64,000 bases of DNA. It comes from Halobellus litoreus. GTDB lineage: Archaea; Halobacteriota; Halobacteria; Halobacteriales; Haloferacaceae. The DNA is taken from contig NZ_JANHAW010000004.1 in the NCBI RefSeq assembly GCF_024464595.1, positions 165,363 through 229,362 of the forward strand. Direction: 5' to 3'. The notes beneath the pieces were generated by a model that did no database searches, was not told the origin of the DNA, and worked only from the letters and a program-made list of their open reading frames with translations. Within the stretch, counting starts at the first letter, position 1. Every line of letters begins with the position of its first letter. The translations under genes and the position numbers were made by a program. Shown here piece by piece: positions 42,487 to 51,085 of this stretch.

Positions 42487-43557
42487 TCACCCCCCGAGCC
42501 ACCAGCCGTAGAGCTGTTCCTGCTCGTCAGTGTCGGGATGCTTTTTCGACTGGCCGTAGGTCTTTCCCTTGAGAAGTTGGCGTTCGACAGCGTTCGCGGC
42601 GAGCCGAAGCGCGTGGGAGGCACCGTACCCCTCCCCATCGGCCGTGAAGTAGCCGCGGTCGGTGACCAGTCGAATCCGTGCCAGCACCAGCGGCATACCT
42701 CGGCTCTGTTCCTTGTGCTCCTGGAGTTCGATGCTGGCCTTGATCACGCTCATCTCGCCATACTTCGAAGCTATGCTCTCGATCAACGCCGAGACGTCGT
42801 CGTAGTCCATCCCTTCCAACAGGTCGAGCCCAAACACCTGCACGGCGTTCCGGTCCTCGCGCCCCCAGGTGAGTGCCTCGATGACGTCCGTCTTCGTGAT
42901 GATCCCGACCGGCTCGTCGGTGTCATCGGCCGTGACGACGAGCGAGGAGATTTCCTGCTCGAACATCGTCTCGACGACCTCGTCGAGCGATGCGCTCCGC
43001 TCGACCGTCGCGACCGCGTCGGACATCAGGTTCCGGACCGGCAGGTCGAGCATCCGGTCGGCGTCGCCCTCGCGCGCGCCGAACCCACCGCGGTTCTGTC
43101 TACCGCCACCGCGGCCACCGAAGCCGCTTGACGACCCGCCCTGGCTCTTGGTGCCGCCGCGGGTCGTGAACTCGACGACGTCGTACAGGCTCACCACTCC
43201 CACGAGATCGTCCCCGTCGACGACTGGGAGATGAGCGATGCCAGCCTCTCGAAGCAGATTGAGCGCTTTCCCGATCGTTGTTTCAGGGGCTGCGCTGACC
43301 AATTCCGCCGTATAAGCGTCGTCAACGGTCGCTGCGTCGAGAAACGGTCGGACCGCCTCGAGCACGGCATCGCCAGTCACTACACCGACGACACGGCCGT
43401 CATCAAGCACGGGAAGCGTTTTGACGTCGCTCCCGATCATGAGTCGCGCGACCTCGCGGACGTCCTCGGTACGCTCGACAGTCGGAACGTGCTGTACCTG
43501 TGAGCCGATCTTTGCAGAGGGCTGGTTGGACGAGGAAGCCAGTTGTCGGCGAGTCAC
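42487..43557 (-). CDS. Four-CBS-domain protein with HPF-like ribosome domain, 5' frameshift
   Basis: 356 residues are readable from a GTG at 43557. Three complete CBS units are visible (VQHVPTVERTEDVREVARLM, ELVSAAPETTIGKALNLL, LMSDAVATVERSASLDEVV), separated by a Gly/Arg-rich linker. The C-terminal ~100 residues (SKYGEMSVIKASIELQEHKE, HALRLAANAVERQLLKGKTY) form an HPF/YfiA-like ribosome hibernation fold. The start of the first CBS unit is upstream: DISEILSTNYTEFDIGTPLS is encoded at about 43630-43690 in another frame. A one-base indel near 43630 therefore separates it. Confidence 0.8.
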   Translation of the reverse strand: MTRRQLASSSNQPSAKIGSQVQHVPTVERTEDVREVARLMIGSDVKTLPVLDDGRVVGVVTGDAVLEAVRPFLDAATVDDAYTAELVSAAPETTIGKALNLLREAGIAHLPVVDGDDLVGVVSLYDVVEFTTRGGTKSQGGSSSGFGGRGGGRQNRGGFGAREGDADRMLDLPVRNLMSDAVATVERSASLDEVVETMFEQEISSLVVTADDTDEPVGIITKTDVIEALTWGREDRNAVQVFGLDLLEGMDYDDVSALIESIASKYGEMSVIKASIELQEHKEQSRGMPLVLARIRLVTDRGYFTADGEGYGASHALRLAANAVERQLLKGKTYGQSKKHPDTDEQEQLYGWWLGG

Positions 43558-43844
43558 GATACCACGATAGTCGTCGCCATCCGTGACGACGACGGCATCG
43601 AGTTCCTGATTCTCGAATGCCCCGGCGCCTTCGAGAGCGGTGTACCGATGTCGAACTCGGTGTAGTTTGTCGAGAGGATCTCTGAGATGTCTATGTGTAA
43701 CTCTCTACTGGGAGGGACGCTGGACGGTTATGCTTGTTCCACCCCTGATTGTGGAGGGAGAGACGCGAGAAGCATGTTTGTGTATTTTGCGTCGGCCGCA
43801 TGCATTGAGACCATTAGTCTCAACTACTGAAAATATAGTCGCGG

Positions 43845-44215
43845 CAACTGGCTATATCCACCATCGACCGCGCTCAGGGAGCATTAAGATACTCTACCCA
43901 GTGACGGCTACTGAGACGCGCCCGTTGTACCAGTTCTTCGTTGCTCCGTGAATACGCACGCGCTCGCTCTCTTCGATCCACGATGCCTCCGAAGTCTTCT
44001 GACGATCACACGGGTTTGGCCACTGTCGTCGGCAACGAGTCCGACTTGAGTGATGGTTGGATGGGACGGATCTCAGGGAGTCTTCACACGACCGTCGATT
44101 CTCACCTCGTTGCGATCGATATCTTCGAGCTTCCCGGTGGGAACCACCTGTCCGGGCGTCATCTGTAACTCCTCGAACACCGTATTGGTGTACACGTCGC
44201 CACTGTCGCTTTGCT
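43845..44215 (-). pseudogene. Decayed 3' copy of the RPA-like OB-fold gene
   Basis: The + strand here (CGCGCCCGTTGTACCAGTTC, CGCTCGCTCTCTTCGATCCA, TGGCCACTGTCGTC) repeats the 3' half of the gene at 45778-46629 with many substitutions and small indels. No open frame remains. Together with the intact copy it brackets the Fic gene as a direct repeat. Confidence 0.75.
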
Positions 44216-44220
44216 CCGCG

Positions 44221-45393
44221 TTATTGGAGAATGTCGAAGACTTCGACTGCTTTGTACTCTTTCCCGCGTTCTTTCCCAGTCACTTCCTCAATGACACCAT
44301 CCGATTCGAGGTCGTCGACGACCTTGTAGGCGGTCCGGCGTGAGACGTCGAGATACTCCACGAGATCTGGAGCCGTAAAATACGGATACTGGAGTAACTG
44401 CCGAGCGAACGCGTCCGTATTCGTACTGCCTGAGTACTCCTTCTCATAGCGCCCTTGGAGATCGCGAAGTCGGTGCGTCCGGTCGTACGATATCTCAGCT
44501 TGACTTCGGAGTCCTTCGAGGAAGAACCTGAGCCATTCGTCCCACGCACCGTCCTCACTCACCGCACGCATCCGCTCGACGTATTCGACCTTGTGACGAT
44601 TGAAGTACGCGCTCGGGTAGATATACGGACTTTCGAGGTATCCTTTGCTTGCCAAATACAGAATAATGAGCAGTCGACCGAGTCGACCGTTTCCATCCGA
44701 GAAGGGGTGTACTGTCTCGAAAAAATAGTGGATGATAGCGGCGTCGATGAGGGGATGGTACTGCCCACCCATCTGTATGTACGACTCAAGTGAGTTCATG
44801 AGTCCAGTGAGCCCCTCCGGAGTTGGCGGGACGAATGGGCGTTGTCCTTGCTGTGGGCTCGTGAGATGAACCATATGGTCGCGGAAGTCACCGACGACGT
44901 CACCCTCGTTTCGGACATCCTCAAGCAGCATCGAATGGAGTTCTTTGATAAGCGAGAGCGTTATCGACGCTCCGCTCTCGACTTTTTCCAGACCGTACGT
45001 GAGCGCCGTCTCGTAATCGAGGGCCTCTTTCAGGTCTTTCTCGATTGTCGCGCCAGCCCCCCCAGAGGGATGCTTTGTATGGTACGCTTCGACATCTTGA
45101 TACGCGACATCTGCTCCTTCGATACGTGCTGACTCAACGGCCTCGATACGTATGAGAGAGGTGTAGAGAACTGCGGAGAAGTCGACTGTCGAGCTGATAC
45201 CGTCGACACGACCGATTTGATACGCTGTATCGGCTACCAGATCCTGCGTTTGTTCGGAGAGTTCGAGCTTCGGTTCTACCGGGAGCGGCTCCGGTGAATA
45301 ATATGGATTTGGATGATAGGGGACGTATTTTCCCGGTGCACTATCGGGAAGCTCTTCGATGGGCATTTCGCTGGTACCACTATTAGTCTCCAC
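44221..45393 (-). CDS. Fic-family AMP-transferase-like protein with HTH
   Basis: 390 residues. An N-terminal helical region contains SLIRIEAVESARIEGADVAYQDVE, whose ES(A/S)xIEG resembles the inhibitory helix of class II Fic proteins. The Fic core is VHPFSDGNGRLGRLLIIL, complete for catalysis. The C terminus has a winged helix (YFTAPDLVEYLDVSRRTAYKVVDDLESDGVIEE). It would modify a protein with AMP from ATP and may regulate its own transcription through the HTH. It is flanked by duplicated OB-fold gene sequence. Confidence 0.88.
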   Translation of the reverse strand: METNSGTSEMPIEELPDSAPGKYVPYHPNPYYSPEPLPVEPKLELSEQTQDLVADTAYQIGRVDGISSTVDFSAVLYTSLIRIEAVESARIEGADVAYQDVEAYHTKHPSGGAGATIEKDLKEALDYETALTYGLEKVESGASITLSLIKELHSMLLEDVRNEGDVVGDFRDHMVHLTSPQQGQRPFVPPTPEGLTGLMNSLESYIQMGGQYHPLIDAAIIHYFFETVHPFSDGNGRLGRLLIILYLASKGYLESPYIYPSAYFNRHKVEYVERMRAVSEDGAWDEWLRFFLEGLRSQAEISYDRTHRLRDLQGRYEKEYSGSTNTDAFARQLLQYPYFTAPDLVEYLDVSRRTAYKVVDDLESDGVIEEVTGKERGKEYKAVEVFDILQ

Positions 45394-45413
45394 TGGTATA
45401 GGTGTTTTTATAG

Positions 45414-45475
45414 CAAGTATACGTGGGGCCAGTAGTAGATGTATCGTGGAAAAATAAGCGCGAATAGTATACTTG
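45414..45475. promoter_or_regulatory. Inverted CAAGTATAC sites upstream of Fic
   Basis: CAAGTATAC (45414-45422) and GTATACTTG (45467-45475) form a wide inverted repeat 20-80 bp upstream of the Fic start, with a further GGTATACTA near 45519. They are candidate sites for the HTH of the Fic protein. The rest of the 384-bp gap to 45777 shows no gene. Confidence 0.4.
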
Positions 45476-45777
45476 TGAACACCGGCAGGACTTCTATATC
45501 TATCTGGTATATAAATAGGTATACTAACACTGTGGCTTTCGGGGCTACTGTGTCACGATCGCGCTGCTGTTACACATCTAATGGGCCCGCCGAGTGTGGG
45601 GTCGGATCCTCCGGTGGCTGACTCATCTAGGCCGAAATCAGCACTTCAAGTGCTACGCTTGAACTCAAGGTCGTGGCTGCGCGCGCAGCGAAGCGAGCAC
45701 GGAGCGGAGGGTGGGGAGGTGGGGTCTGGGTCGGTCCGGCACGTAGCAAAAAAGAAAGCCGCGACGACTGGCTATTC

Positions 45778-46629
45778 CTACCACCGACCGCGCTCAGGAA
45801 AATGTACGGTGCTCCACCCGGTGAGCGCTATGGAAACGCGCCCGTTGTACCAGTTCTTCGCCGCCCCATGAATACGAACACGCTCGCTCTCTTCGATCCA
45901 CGGAGCATCTGACGCCTCCCAGATCGTCACCCGCGTCTGGCCACTGTCGTCCGCAATGAGTCCGACCTGAGCGATACTCGGATGTGAGGGATCCCACAAC
46001 TGCGTCACAGTCCCCTCAATACTCACCTCTTTGCGATTGACGCTCTCGAGCTTCCCGATTGGAACTATCTGTCCCGACGCCGTCTGCAACTCCTCGAACA
46101 CCCCGACGACCGCGCTCATCAGGTCTTTCCCGCCGACGACGGCTTCACCCAGCCGCCGGCCAATCGCTGCTCTCGACCAGCCATCCAGCTTCTCTGCCAG
46201 CCGCATCGACTGCGTGTTTACCGCCGCCAACTGCTCTTGCGTGAGTTCTGTTCGAGGATCGTCTCGCTCTGGGTCCATCCGCGGGTCCACACTTGCCGCC
46301 CGCTTCTGGAACCCTCTACGCCGCGCAGCACTCCGCTTCGCTGCGATGTCTCGCGTCCGCTCTTCGCGACCATCTTGCGTTCCCACTTTCGCCTTGGCAC
46401 TGATGCGCTCCAGCTCGGCCTCCCGCGCTCGAATGCGCTCTTCCTGTTCGAGGGTCACACCGTAAATCCGCTCGTCATTGGTGTCGACCATCCCGTCCGG
46501 GTGGTTCGCATCGACCTTTGCCTGCACCTCCATCTGCACTGTCGCCCGGAACTCCGGCGTCTCATCGACGACCTCGAAGCCCTCTTCATCGACCGAAACT
46601 ACATCACTGGTGACGTTCTTACTTGACAT
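45778..46629 (-). CDS. RPA-like single-strand DNA-binding protein (OB fold)
   Basis: 283 residues from ATG 46629 (MSSKNVTSDVVSVDEEGFEV). A charged helical middle (EQEERIRAREAELERISAKAK, RSAARRRGFQKRAAS) precedes a conserved helical block (NTQSMRLAEKLDGWSRAAIG). The OB fold is GTVTQLWDPSHPSIAQVGLI, DDSGQTRVTIWEASD, VRIHGAAKNWYNGRVSIALTG. This is the haloarchaeal DNA-binding RPA-like type found beside plasmid replication genes. A frame extension to 46947 is rejected as low-complexity non-native sequence. Confidence 0.82.
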   Translation of the reverse strand: MSSKNVTSDVVSVDEEGFEVVDETPEFRATVQMEVQAKVDANHPDGMVDTNDERIYGVTLEQEERIRAREAELERISAKAKVGTQDGREERTRDIAAKRSAARRRGFQKRAASVDPRMDPERDDPRTELTQEQLAAVNTQSMRLAEKLDGWSRAAIGRRLGEAVVGGKDLMSAVVGVFEELQTASGQIVPIGKLESVNRKEVSIEGTVTQLWDPSHPSIAQVGLIADDSGQTRVTIWEASDAPWIEESERVRIHGAAKNWYNGRVSIALTGWSTVHFPERGRW

Positions 46630-46660
46630 TGGTATCTCCCAAAGGTACCATCGAAGGCGC

Positions 46661-46729
46661 TCACTCGGCGTCTTCTTCCGACACCACGACTCTCCAGCCG
46701 TGGCTGTCCACAACGACCAACTCAACCAT
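46661..46729 (-). CDS. 22-residue leader peptide candidate upstream of the RPA-like gene
   Basis: A short frame starting MVELVVVDSHGW at 46729 and ending with SEEDAE ahead of TGA at 46661, 31 bp before the OB-fold start. Its start codon abuts a 19-bp inverted repeat. The composition is haloarchaeal (acidic tail). It may be a real micro-protein or an upstream leader. Evidence is limited. Confidence 0.35.
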   Translation of the reverse strand: MVELVVVDSHGWRVVVSEEDAE

Positions 46730-46730
46730 C

Positions 46731-46786
46731 GCGCGCTCTCGCTCGCGCCTTCGTGAGCGCCCCCTGGGGCGCGAGCGAGAGCGCGC
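46731..46786. repeat. Perfect 19-bp inverted repeat with nested palindrome
   Basis: GCGCGCTCTCGCTCGCGCC (46731-46749) pairs with GGCGCGAGCGAGAGCGCGC (46768-46786). The 18-nt spacer contributes to a second palindrome, GCGCCCCCTGGGGCGC (46757-46772), so two alternative hairpins compete. It sits in the 5' region of the RPA-like gene. The remaining sequence to 47168 is GC-rich, then AT-rich, and shows no gene. Confidence 0.6.
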
Positions 46787-47168
46787 CAAAGGGAGGCCCC
46801 CCAACCAGCACCGCGCGTCGACCCGTCCAGAGCAAGCGTCCAGCGGAGAAAGCGTGGGGGGGTGAGCAGCGACGCCGCGCAACCCCTCGCGCTTTCCCGC
46901 TGGCGTCGAGGGCACATGCATTTTAGCCCGGCAGGAACCGCACCCACTGGAGCGGAAGCCCGCCCGGAATGGCCGGTCGCGAGCGACGCGGAGGGCGGAA
47001 TGCGGCGAGCGGGGCGGGCTAATGTACTTTATATTGGATCTCAAATATTGTACGGTTTAAACTATGAAATATGGACGTATGGATAGAACTTGTATAAATC
47101 AAGATAGTATAATTTGATACTTGGCGTCCAGAGACAGCTATTTGTTTATCGGTGACATACATCATTAT

Positions 47169-47567
47169 ATGGGTGGATCAGAAAAAAACGCCGGCAAACG
47201 AGATTCTGCGGAAGCGGGAGAGCCCTCCCCGCGATTTGCGCAGGATGAGTTCTACCGGGCGCTTGCTTCATGCCACCGTCGACGGCTGCTCTATTATTTA
47301 TTCGATAATAATGATTGTACAATTGAAGAACTTACATCGGTCCTTAGTGGTTGGGAAGCTACTACGTCAGGAGCAATGCAAACCACGACAGACCGATCGA
47401 AGCTTCGTCTCGGATTAGTACACAGTCACTTGCCTCAACTTGCCGAGATTGGTCTGATAGACTACGATATGGATGAAGGTACCGTCAAACTTGAACCGCT
47501 TCATCCCCAAGTCGAACTCATTATCGAGCAGAGTATCGAGGCCGAACAGCTTGTAGAATCGGAATGA
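47169..47567 (+). CDS. DUF7344-like winged-helix protein
   Basis: 132 residues from ATG 47169. The core is FYRALASCHRRRLLYYLFDNNDCTIEELTSVLSG, then KLRLGLVHSHLPQLAEIGLIDYDMDEGTVKL, the haloarchaeal DUF7344 winged-helix pattern (L...HxHLPxLxxxGLIDYD). It is likely a DNA-binding regulator. Its stop overlaps the start of the DICT gene (ATGA), so the two are coupled. Confidence 0.78.
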   Translation: MGGSEKNAGKRDSAEAGEPSPRFAQDEFYRALASCHRRRLLYYLFDNNDCTIEELTSVLSGWEATTSGAMQTTTDRSKLRLGLVHSHLPQLAEIGLIDYDMDEGTVKLEPLHPQVELIIEQSIEAEQLVESE

Positions 47568-48268
47568 CGTTCGCCTCCTTGATTGATGAGCTTGGAGAGC
47601 AGAACTATCAGGTTACCGTCTATAGGAGCGGTGAACGCACCGAAATTGAAAGGTGGCTTGCCAATCACGGCGTCTCCGTTGAGTCCCGTCCGCTGTCCGA
47701 CAAAGGTCCAGAGCCATTCATCGAAATCGAAGTCGATGATGAAGTTGTAGGTACTATTGGGATAGCGGCAATTGAAGGGCTACTCGAACCACCGATCCGT
47801 CGCCCTGACGATCGAAGCGAGGTCTCTACGGGATATCATGCGCTTTTTGAGATATTTGATCAGACTGTGTTTTCCGGGATGAATCGTCAGGAACTTCTTA
47901 CAGTGAGTCGAGAAATTGAGGACCGCGCGTTTCGTGTCGGCAAAGGTACCTTGCGAGTGAGTTTTCAAACACTTTCGACGTTCAGATCGCAGGTGGAAGT
48001 GTATCGAGCTCTTGGAACTGAAACGAATCTCAACATTCACATCTATGGTGTTGATGACTGGGCCCCCCCAGCGATTACTGGAATCACCTACCACTCCGAA
48101 GATTCGGCGTCGTTCAATCCCTACTGGGTTCTTGCATTTGACGGTGGATCTGATGAGACACAAGCCTGCGGCTTGGTTGCCGAAGAACATTCAGACGAAT
48201 ACACTGGCTTTTGGACGAACAATGCTACAGCTGTCGAGAACATCATAGCAGCGTTCAAAACTGCGTGA
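47564..48268 (+). CDS. DICT sensory-domain protein
   Basis: A 234-residue protein with FASLIDELGEQNYQVTVYRS, EIEVDDEVVGTIGIAAIEGLLEP and the C-terminal WVLAFDGGSDETQACGLVAEE...GFWTNN segment typical of DICT domains. These domains are thought to sense light or redox cues alongside regulators. The overlapping DUF7344 gene supplies a DNA-binding partner. There is no membrane segment. Confidence 0.78.
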   Translation: MTFASLIDELGEQNYQVTVYRSGERTEIERWLANHGVSVESRPLSDKGPEPFIEIEVDDEVVGTIGIAAIEGLLEPPIRRPDDRSEVSTGYHALFEIFDQTVFSGMNRQELLTVSREIEDRAFRVGKGTLRVSFQTLSTFRSQVEVYRALGTETNLNIHIYGVDDWAPPAITGITYHSEDSASFNPYWVLAFDGGSDETQACGLVAEEHSDEYTGFWTNNATAVENIIAAFKTA

Positions 48269-48284
48269 CTTAGTCGGGGATCGC

Positions 48285-48490
48285 TCAGCAATCGTCGTCG
48301 GACCCGGTGTCGACTGTCGTCACGTTCCCCCGGTAGATGTCGATGTCGTCGGGGGCCGCGAGATCGAGTGGCTCGTCCTCGAGGTCAGTTTTGAGGAGTC
48401 GGAGTCGCTTGGCGGACTTGGCACCAACGAGGACTGTGAGCTGGTCAACGGTAAGCCCGTCATTGTAGAACGTCGTTGCGACCGTCTTCG
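48285..48490 (-). pseudogene. Antitoxin C-terminal fragment, copy A
   Basis: The frame VATTFYNDGLTVDQLTVLVG, then KRLRLLKTDLEDEPLDLAAP, matches the C-terminal half of the PIN partner at 3894-4262. The RHH N-terminal half is missing and no start codon fits. It lies just after the 48512 small gene, as in copy B. Confidence 0.7.
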
Positions 48491-48511
48491 GAAGCGGGTC
48501 TCCGCCGGTCA

Positions 48512-48739
48512 TCAGTTGCGGAGCTGATCGCGGGCAGCCGTAAACCGAACTAGACCTGTATTGCCAGCGGCAGCCAGAGCGTTTGCCGACTGGAGCTGGG
48601 AGTCGATGAGCTGATTCTGCTGGCGTGACCACTCACTATCGTCGTGCGTCCGAACGTACTCGGCCCACTGTTTGATCATCGCACGCCTTTGCTCCGTGTT
48701 CCGACGTTGATTGTCCTCAAACCCGTTTGAGTTCAGCAT
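48512..48739 (-). CDS. Small helical protein, duplicated module copy A
   Basis: 75 residues from ATG 48739 (MLNSNGFEDNQRRNTEQRRA). It continues MIKQWAEYVRTHDDSEWSRQ and LIDSQLQSANALAAAGNTGL, a wholly helical protein. Copy B at 50249 is about 80 percent identical. The upstream coding remnant (VNELGEEDYDAELKRV) shows that it once followed a DUF6036-like nucleotidyltransferase, now deleted here. It could be the partner protein of that enzyme. Confidence 0.6.
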   Translation of the reverse strand: MLNSNGFEDNQRRNTEQRRAMIKQWAEYVRTHDDSEWSRQQNQLIDSQLQSANALAAAGNTGLVRFTAARDQLRN

Positions 48740-48820
48740 CGTAGTCCTCCTCTCCAAGCTCATTGACGCATACTGGCTGCTCCGTCGATAGCCACGGAAG
48801 CACTAAGTAAGCGTGACAAA

Positions 48821-48991
48821 TTACTCGTCTTCGAGTGCTGCATAGATCTCCGCGTAGCGGCGGCCGTCAAGCTTCCCCATCTCGAGGGCGATCTCGCGAC
48901 GTTCGGCATCGCTCTCGGCCGCCTGATACCGCTCGTAGAGCTGGCGGACCTCGTCGTTGACCGCCGCCGAGGAATCGGTGCTGGACGCCAT
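48821..48991 (-). CDS. 56-residue helical protein
   Basis: A small frame from ATG 48991: MASSTDSSAAVNDEVRQLYE, then AERREIALEMGKLDGRRYAE and a terminal EDE. It is acidic and helical. Composition and reading frame fit a real haloarchaeal gene. No family is known to me. It lies between the EamA gene and module copy A. Confidence 0.5.
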   Translation of the reverse strand: MASSTDSSAAVNDEVRQLYERYQAAESDAERREIALEMGKLDGRRYAEIYAALEDE

Positions 48992-49066
48992 TGGCCTGAA
49001 GGAGCAGATACCTCAAAACAGTCTGTTGGCCTCACGAGCGGCCAACGCGACTCTGCGGCCGGTCGC

Positions 49067-49936
49067 TCACACTATCTCTTCACGCTGAATGAAGAGCACG
49101 CTAGCTACGACGAGCGTGCCGCCGACGACCGTGACGACTGAAACGGGCTCTCCCAATACCAACGCCCCCAAGCCGACGGTCACGCCCGGTTCGGCGGTGC
49201 TGATGACGCTCGCTCGACTCGCACCGATCTTTGCGATGCCAGCGAAGAACGTGAGTACAGGGACTACCGTCGCCAGAATCGCAATCCCGAGGACCGCCCC
49301 CCACGCTGTTGGGGTAGCCGGTATCGTCAACGATCCCGTTCCGGCACCGAACACGAGGAAACTGAGGGCGGCCGCTGGCAACACGAAGGCTGTCAGCGTC
49401 TCTGCGGACACCGCCGTGAGCGCACGCTGACTGACGAGGATGTAAAACGAATACGCACACGCCGCTCCGAGGACGACGGCGACGCCGCGGGGGTCCACAC
49501 CGGCCGGGTCGACGCCGGTGATGAGTGCGACGCCGCCGATCGAGAGCACTAATGCGGCGACTAGCGGCGGCGTCACGCGATCGGGATGGACGACCGCGGT
49601 GAGGACGACGACGAACGCCGGATACGTGTAGAGGACGATCGCGACCATCCCAGCGGTCATAAACTCGAGGCCGTAGAAATACAGCGCGCTCTGGGTCGCG
49701 TACCCACCTGCACCGAGCGCGAAGGCGATCGCGACGATCCGTCTGCTCGGAATTTGCAGTCGCCCGCGCGACCAGAGGAAAGTCCAAACGAGCACCGAAG
49801 CGAGTGCGAACCGGAGCGCAAGCACCGTGGGTATGGATAGCTCTTCCTCGGCGGCAATGACGCCGAAAATCCCCAGCGTCCCGAACCCAACTGCGGAGGC
49901 AACCACGAGTGCAATTCCGACCGTCTCATCGTCCAT
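49067..49936 (-). CDS. EamA/DMT-family transporter
   Basis: 289 residues with ten membrane helices in two five-helix repeats. The first begins GIALVVASAVGFGTLGIFGV; the second GVAVVLGAACAYSFYILVSQ. The GYATQSALYFYGLEF segment after helix 3 and TAEPGVTVGLGALVLGEPVS near the end are typical DMT motifs. The substrate is unknown, perhaps amino acids or metabolites. The gene sits between the two copies of the duplicated module. Confidence 0.85.
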   Translation of the reverse strand: MDDETVGIALVVASAVGFGTLGIFGVIAAEEELSIPTVLALRFALASVLVWTFLWSRGRLQIPSRRIVAIAFALGAGGYATQSALYFYGLEFMTAGMVAIVLYTYPAFVVVLTAVVHPDRVTPPLVAALVLSIGGVALITGVDPAGVDPRGVAVVLGAACAYSFYILVSQRALTAVSAETLTAFVLPAAALSFLVFGAGTGSLTIPATPTAWGAVLGIAILATVVPVLTFFAGIAKIGASRASVISTAEPGVTVGLGALVLGEPVSVVTVVGGTLVVASVLFIQREEIV

Positions 49937-50060
49937 ACACCAACGCCGTGACCGGGTTTCAAAGTGCTACTGATCTGGAAGCTCGTTCTTTCAGTTCTGG
50001 TACCAATCGAGTGGGCCAGCGGTCGGGCATTCGGTACCGGAGTCGCGGTCTCGACCGTCT

Positions 50061-50240
50061 TCACGCCGCTCCGTGGACGTCGACGTCGTCGGGCACAGCG
50101 AGATCGAGTGGTTCGCCCTCGAGATCCGTGTTGAGAAGATGAAGCCGCTTGGCAGACTTGGCACCAACTAGGGTCGTGAGCTGGTCACCGGTGAGCCCGG
50201 CATTGTGGTACGTAGTTGCGCTCGCCTTCGGAAGCGAGTC
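50061..50240 (-). pseudogene. Antitoxin C-terminal fragment, copy B
   Basis: The frame SATTYHNAGLTGDQLTTLVG, then KRLHLLNTDLEGEPLDLAVP, is related to copy A and to the intact PIN partner at 3894-4262. It has no start. It directly follows the 50249 gene. Confidence 0.7.
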
Positions 50241-50248
50241 TCCGCTGC

Positions 50249-50479
50249 TCACCGGTCGCGCAGTCGATCGCGAGCGGCTGCAAACCGAACTGGATCCGTA
50301 TCGCCAGCCGCAGCGATCTCGTTTGCCGACTGGAGCTGCGAGTTGATGAGCCGATTCTGTTGGCGTGACCACTCCTCGTCTTCGTGCGTCCGAACGTACT
50401 CGGCCCAGCGCTTGATCATCGCACGCCTTTGCTCCGTGTTCCGACGTTGATTGTCCTCAAACTCGTTTGAGTTCAGCAT
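50249..50479 (-). CDS. Small helical protein, duplicated module copy B
   Basis: 76 residues from ATG 50479, MLNSNEFEDNQRRNTEQRRA through SQLQSANEIAAAGDTDPVRF. It overlaps the end of the nucleotidyltransferase gene by 23 bp out of frame, a sign of coupled expression. It may be the partner or inhibitor of that enzyme, as in toxin-antitoxin layouts. That is inferred from the coupling. Confidence 0.6.
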   Translation of the reverse strand: MLNSNEFEDNQRRNTEQRRAMIKRWAEYVRTHEDEEWSRQQNRLINSQLQSANEIAAAGDTDPVRFAAARDRLRDR

Positions 50480-50965
50480 AGTAGTCCTCCACTCCAAGCT
50501 CGTTGACGTACATTTCGAGCTGCTCCGTGTTAAATCGTTCCTCGAAAGTCAGGTACAGGTGAAGTGCATCCTCGAAGTCCTTCCCGCTGAGGTTGTCTGC
50601 AGATTGGGCAAGCCGGAGCTTGTACGCGATTTGGAGTTCAAGCGGACTGATCTCGATCTGCCGATCATCGAATGTAACCGTAAGGGGGTTCGAGAGGGCC
50701 TCACGCTCTACGTCGTTTGAAACAAACCACGTCTCGAAATTCGGGTACATCTCCCCTTCTTCGGCAATCCGGATGCGGCTCCCCTCGCTTAGCATCGAAT
50801 ACATCTCATCAAGCGGCATCGCCATCCCCCAGTACCCTTGATCTTTGAGTTCAGTAACCAACTGCTCAGTCTCTGTTTCAGACAGCGACTCCAGAATGAC
50901 GCCGATGTCCTCTGTCGATCGAGATCGCCCCCAAACCGATCTGAGCGGCTGTATGAGAAGTACGC
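50457..50965 (-). pseudogene. DUF6036-like nucleotidyltransferase, N-terminally truncated
   Basis: Homology runs from RSRSTEDIGVILESLSETET to DLEVAIAYKL-like IEISPLELQIAYKLRLAQSA, KDFEDALHLYLTFEERFN and YYAELKRV. RSTEDI[DG]V is the usual metal-binding stretch of the family; here the second Asp is Gly. The first ~40 residues with the GG-S-like motif are not found in any frame. It is therefore a broken gene, although its 3' neighbour is intact. Confidence 0.65.
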
Positions 50966-51085
50966 GCCTCTCTCTTGCAGAGACTTGACGAACTACCAAG
51001 TGGCAGTCAGTAACGGCGTGCAAGACTCAGAGGGTGAGTTCGGCATCGAAGCCTAAGGAGCCGAGCGTCGAGAAGAGCGGAATCG

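Noticed and set aside
45778..46947. 389-residue version of the RPA-like protein
   Set aside because: The first 106 residues are low-complexity and cross the inverted repeat. The conserved protein begins at ATG 46629.
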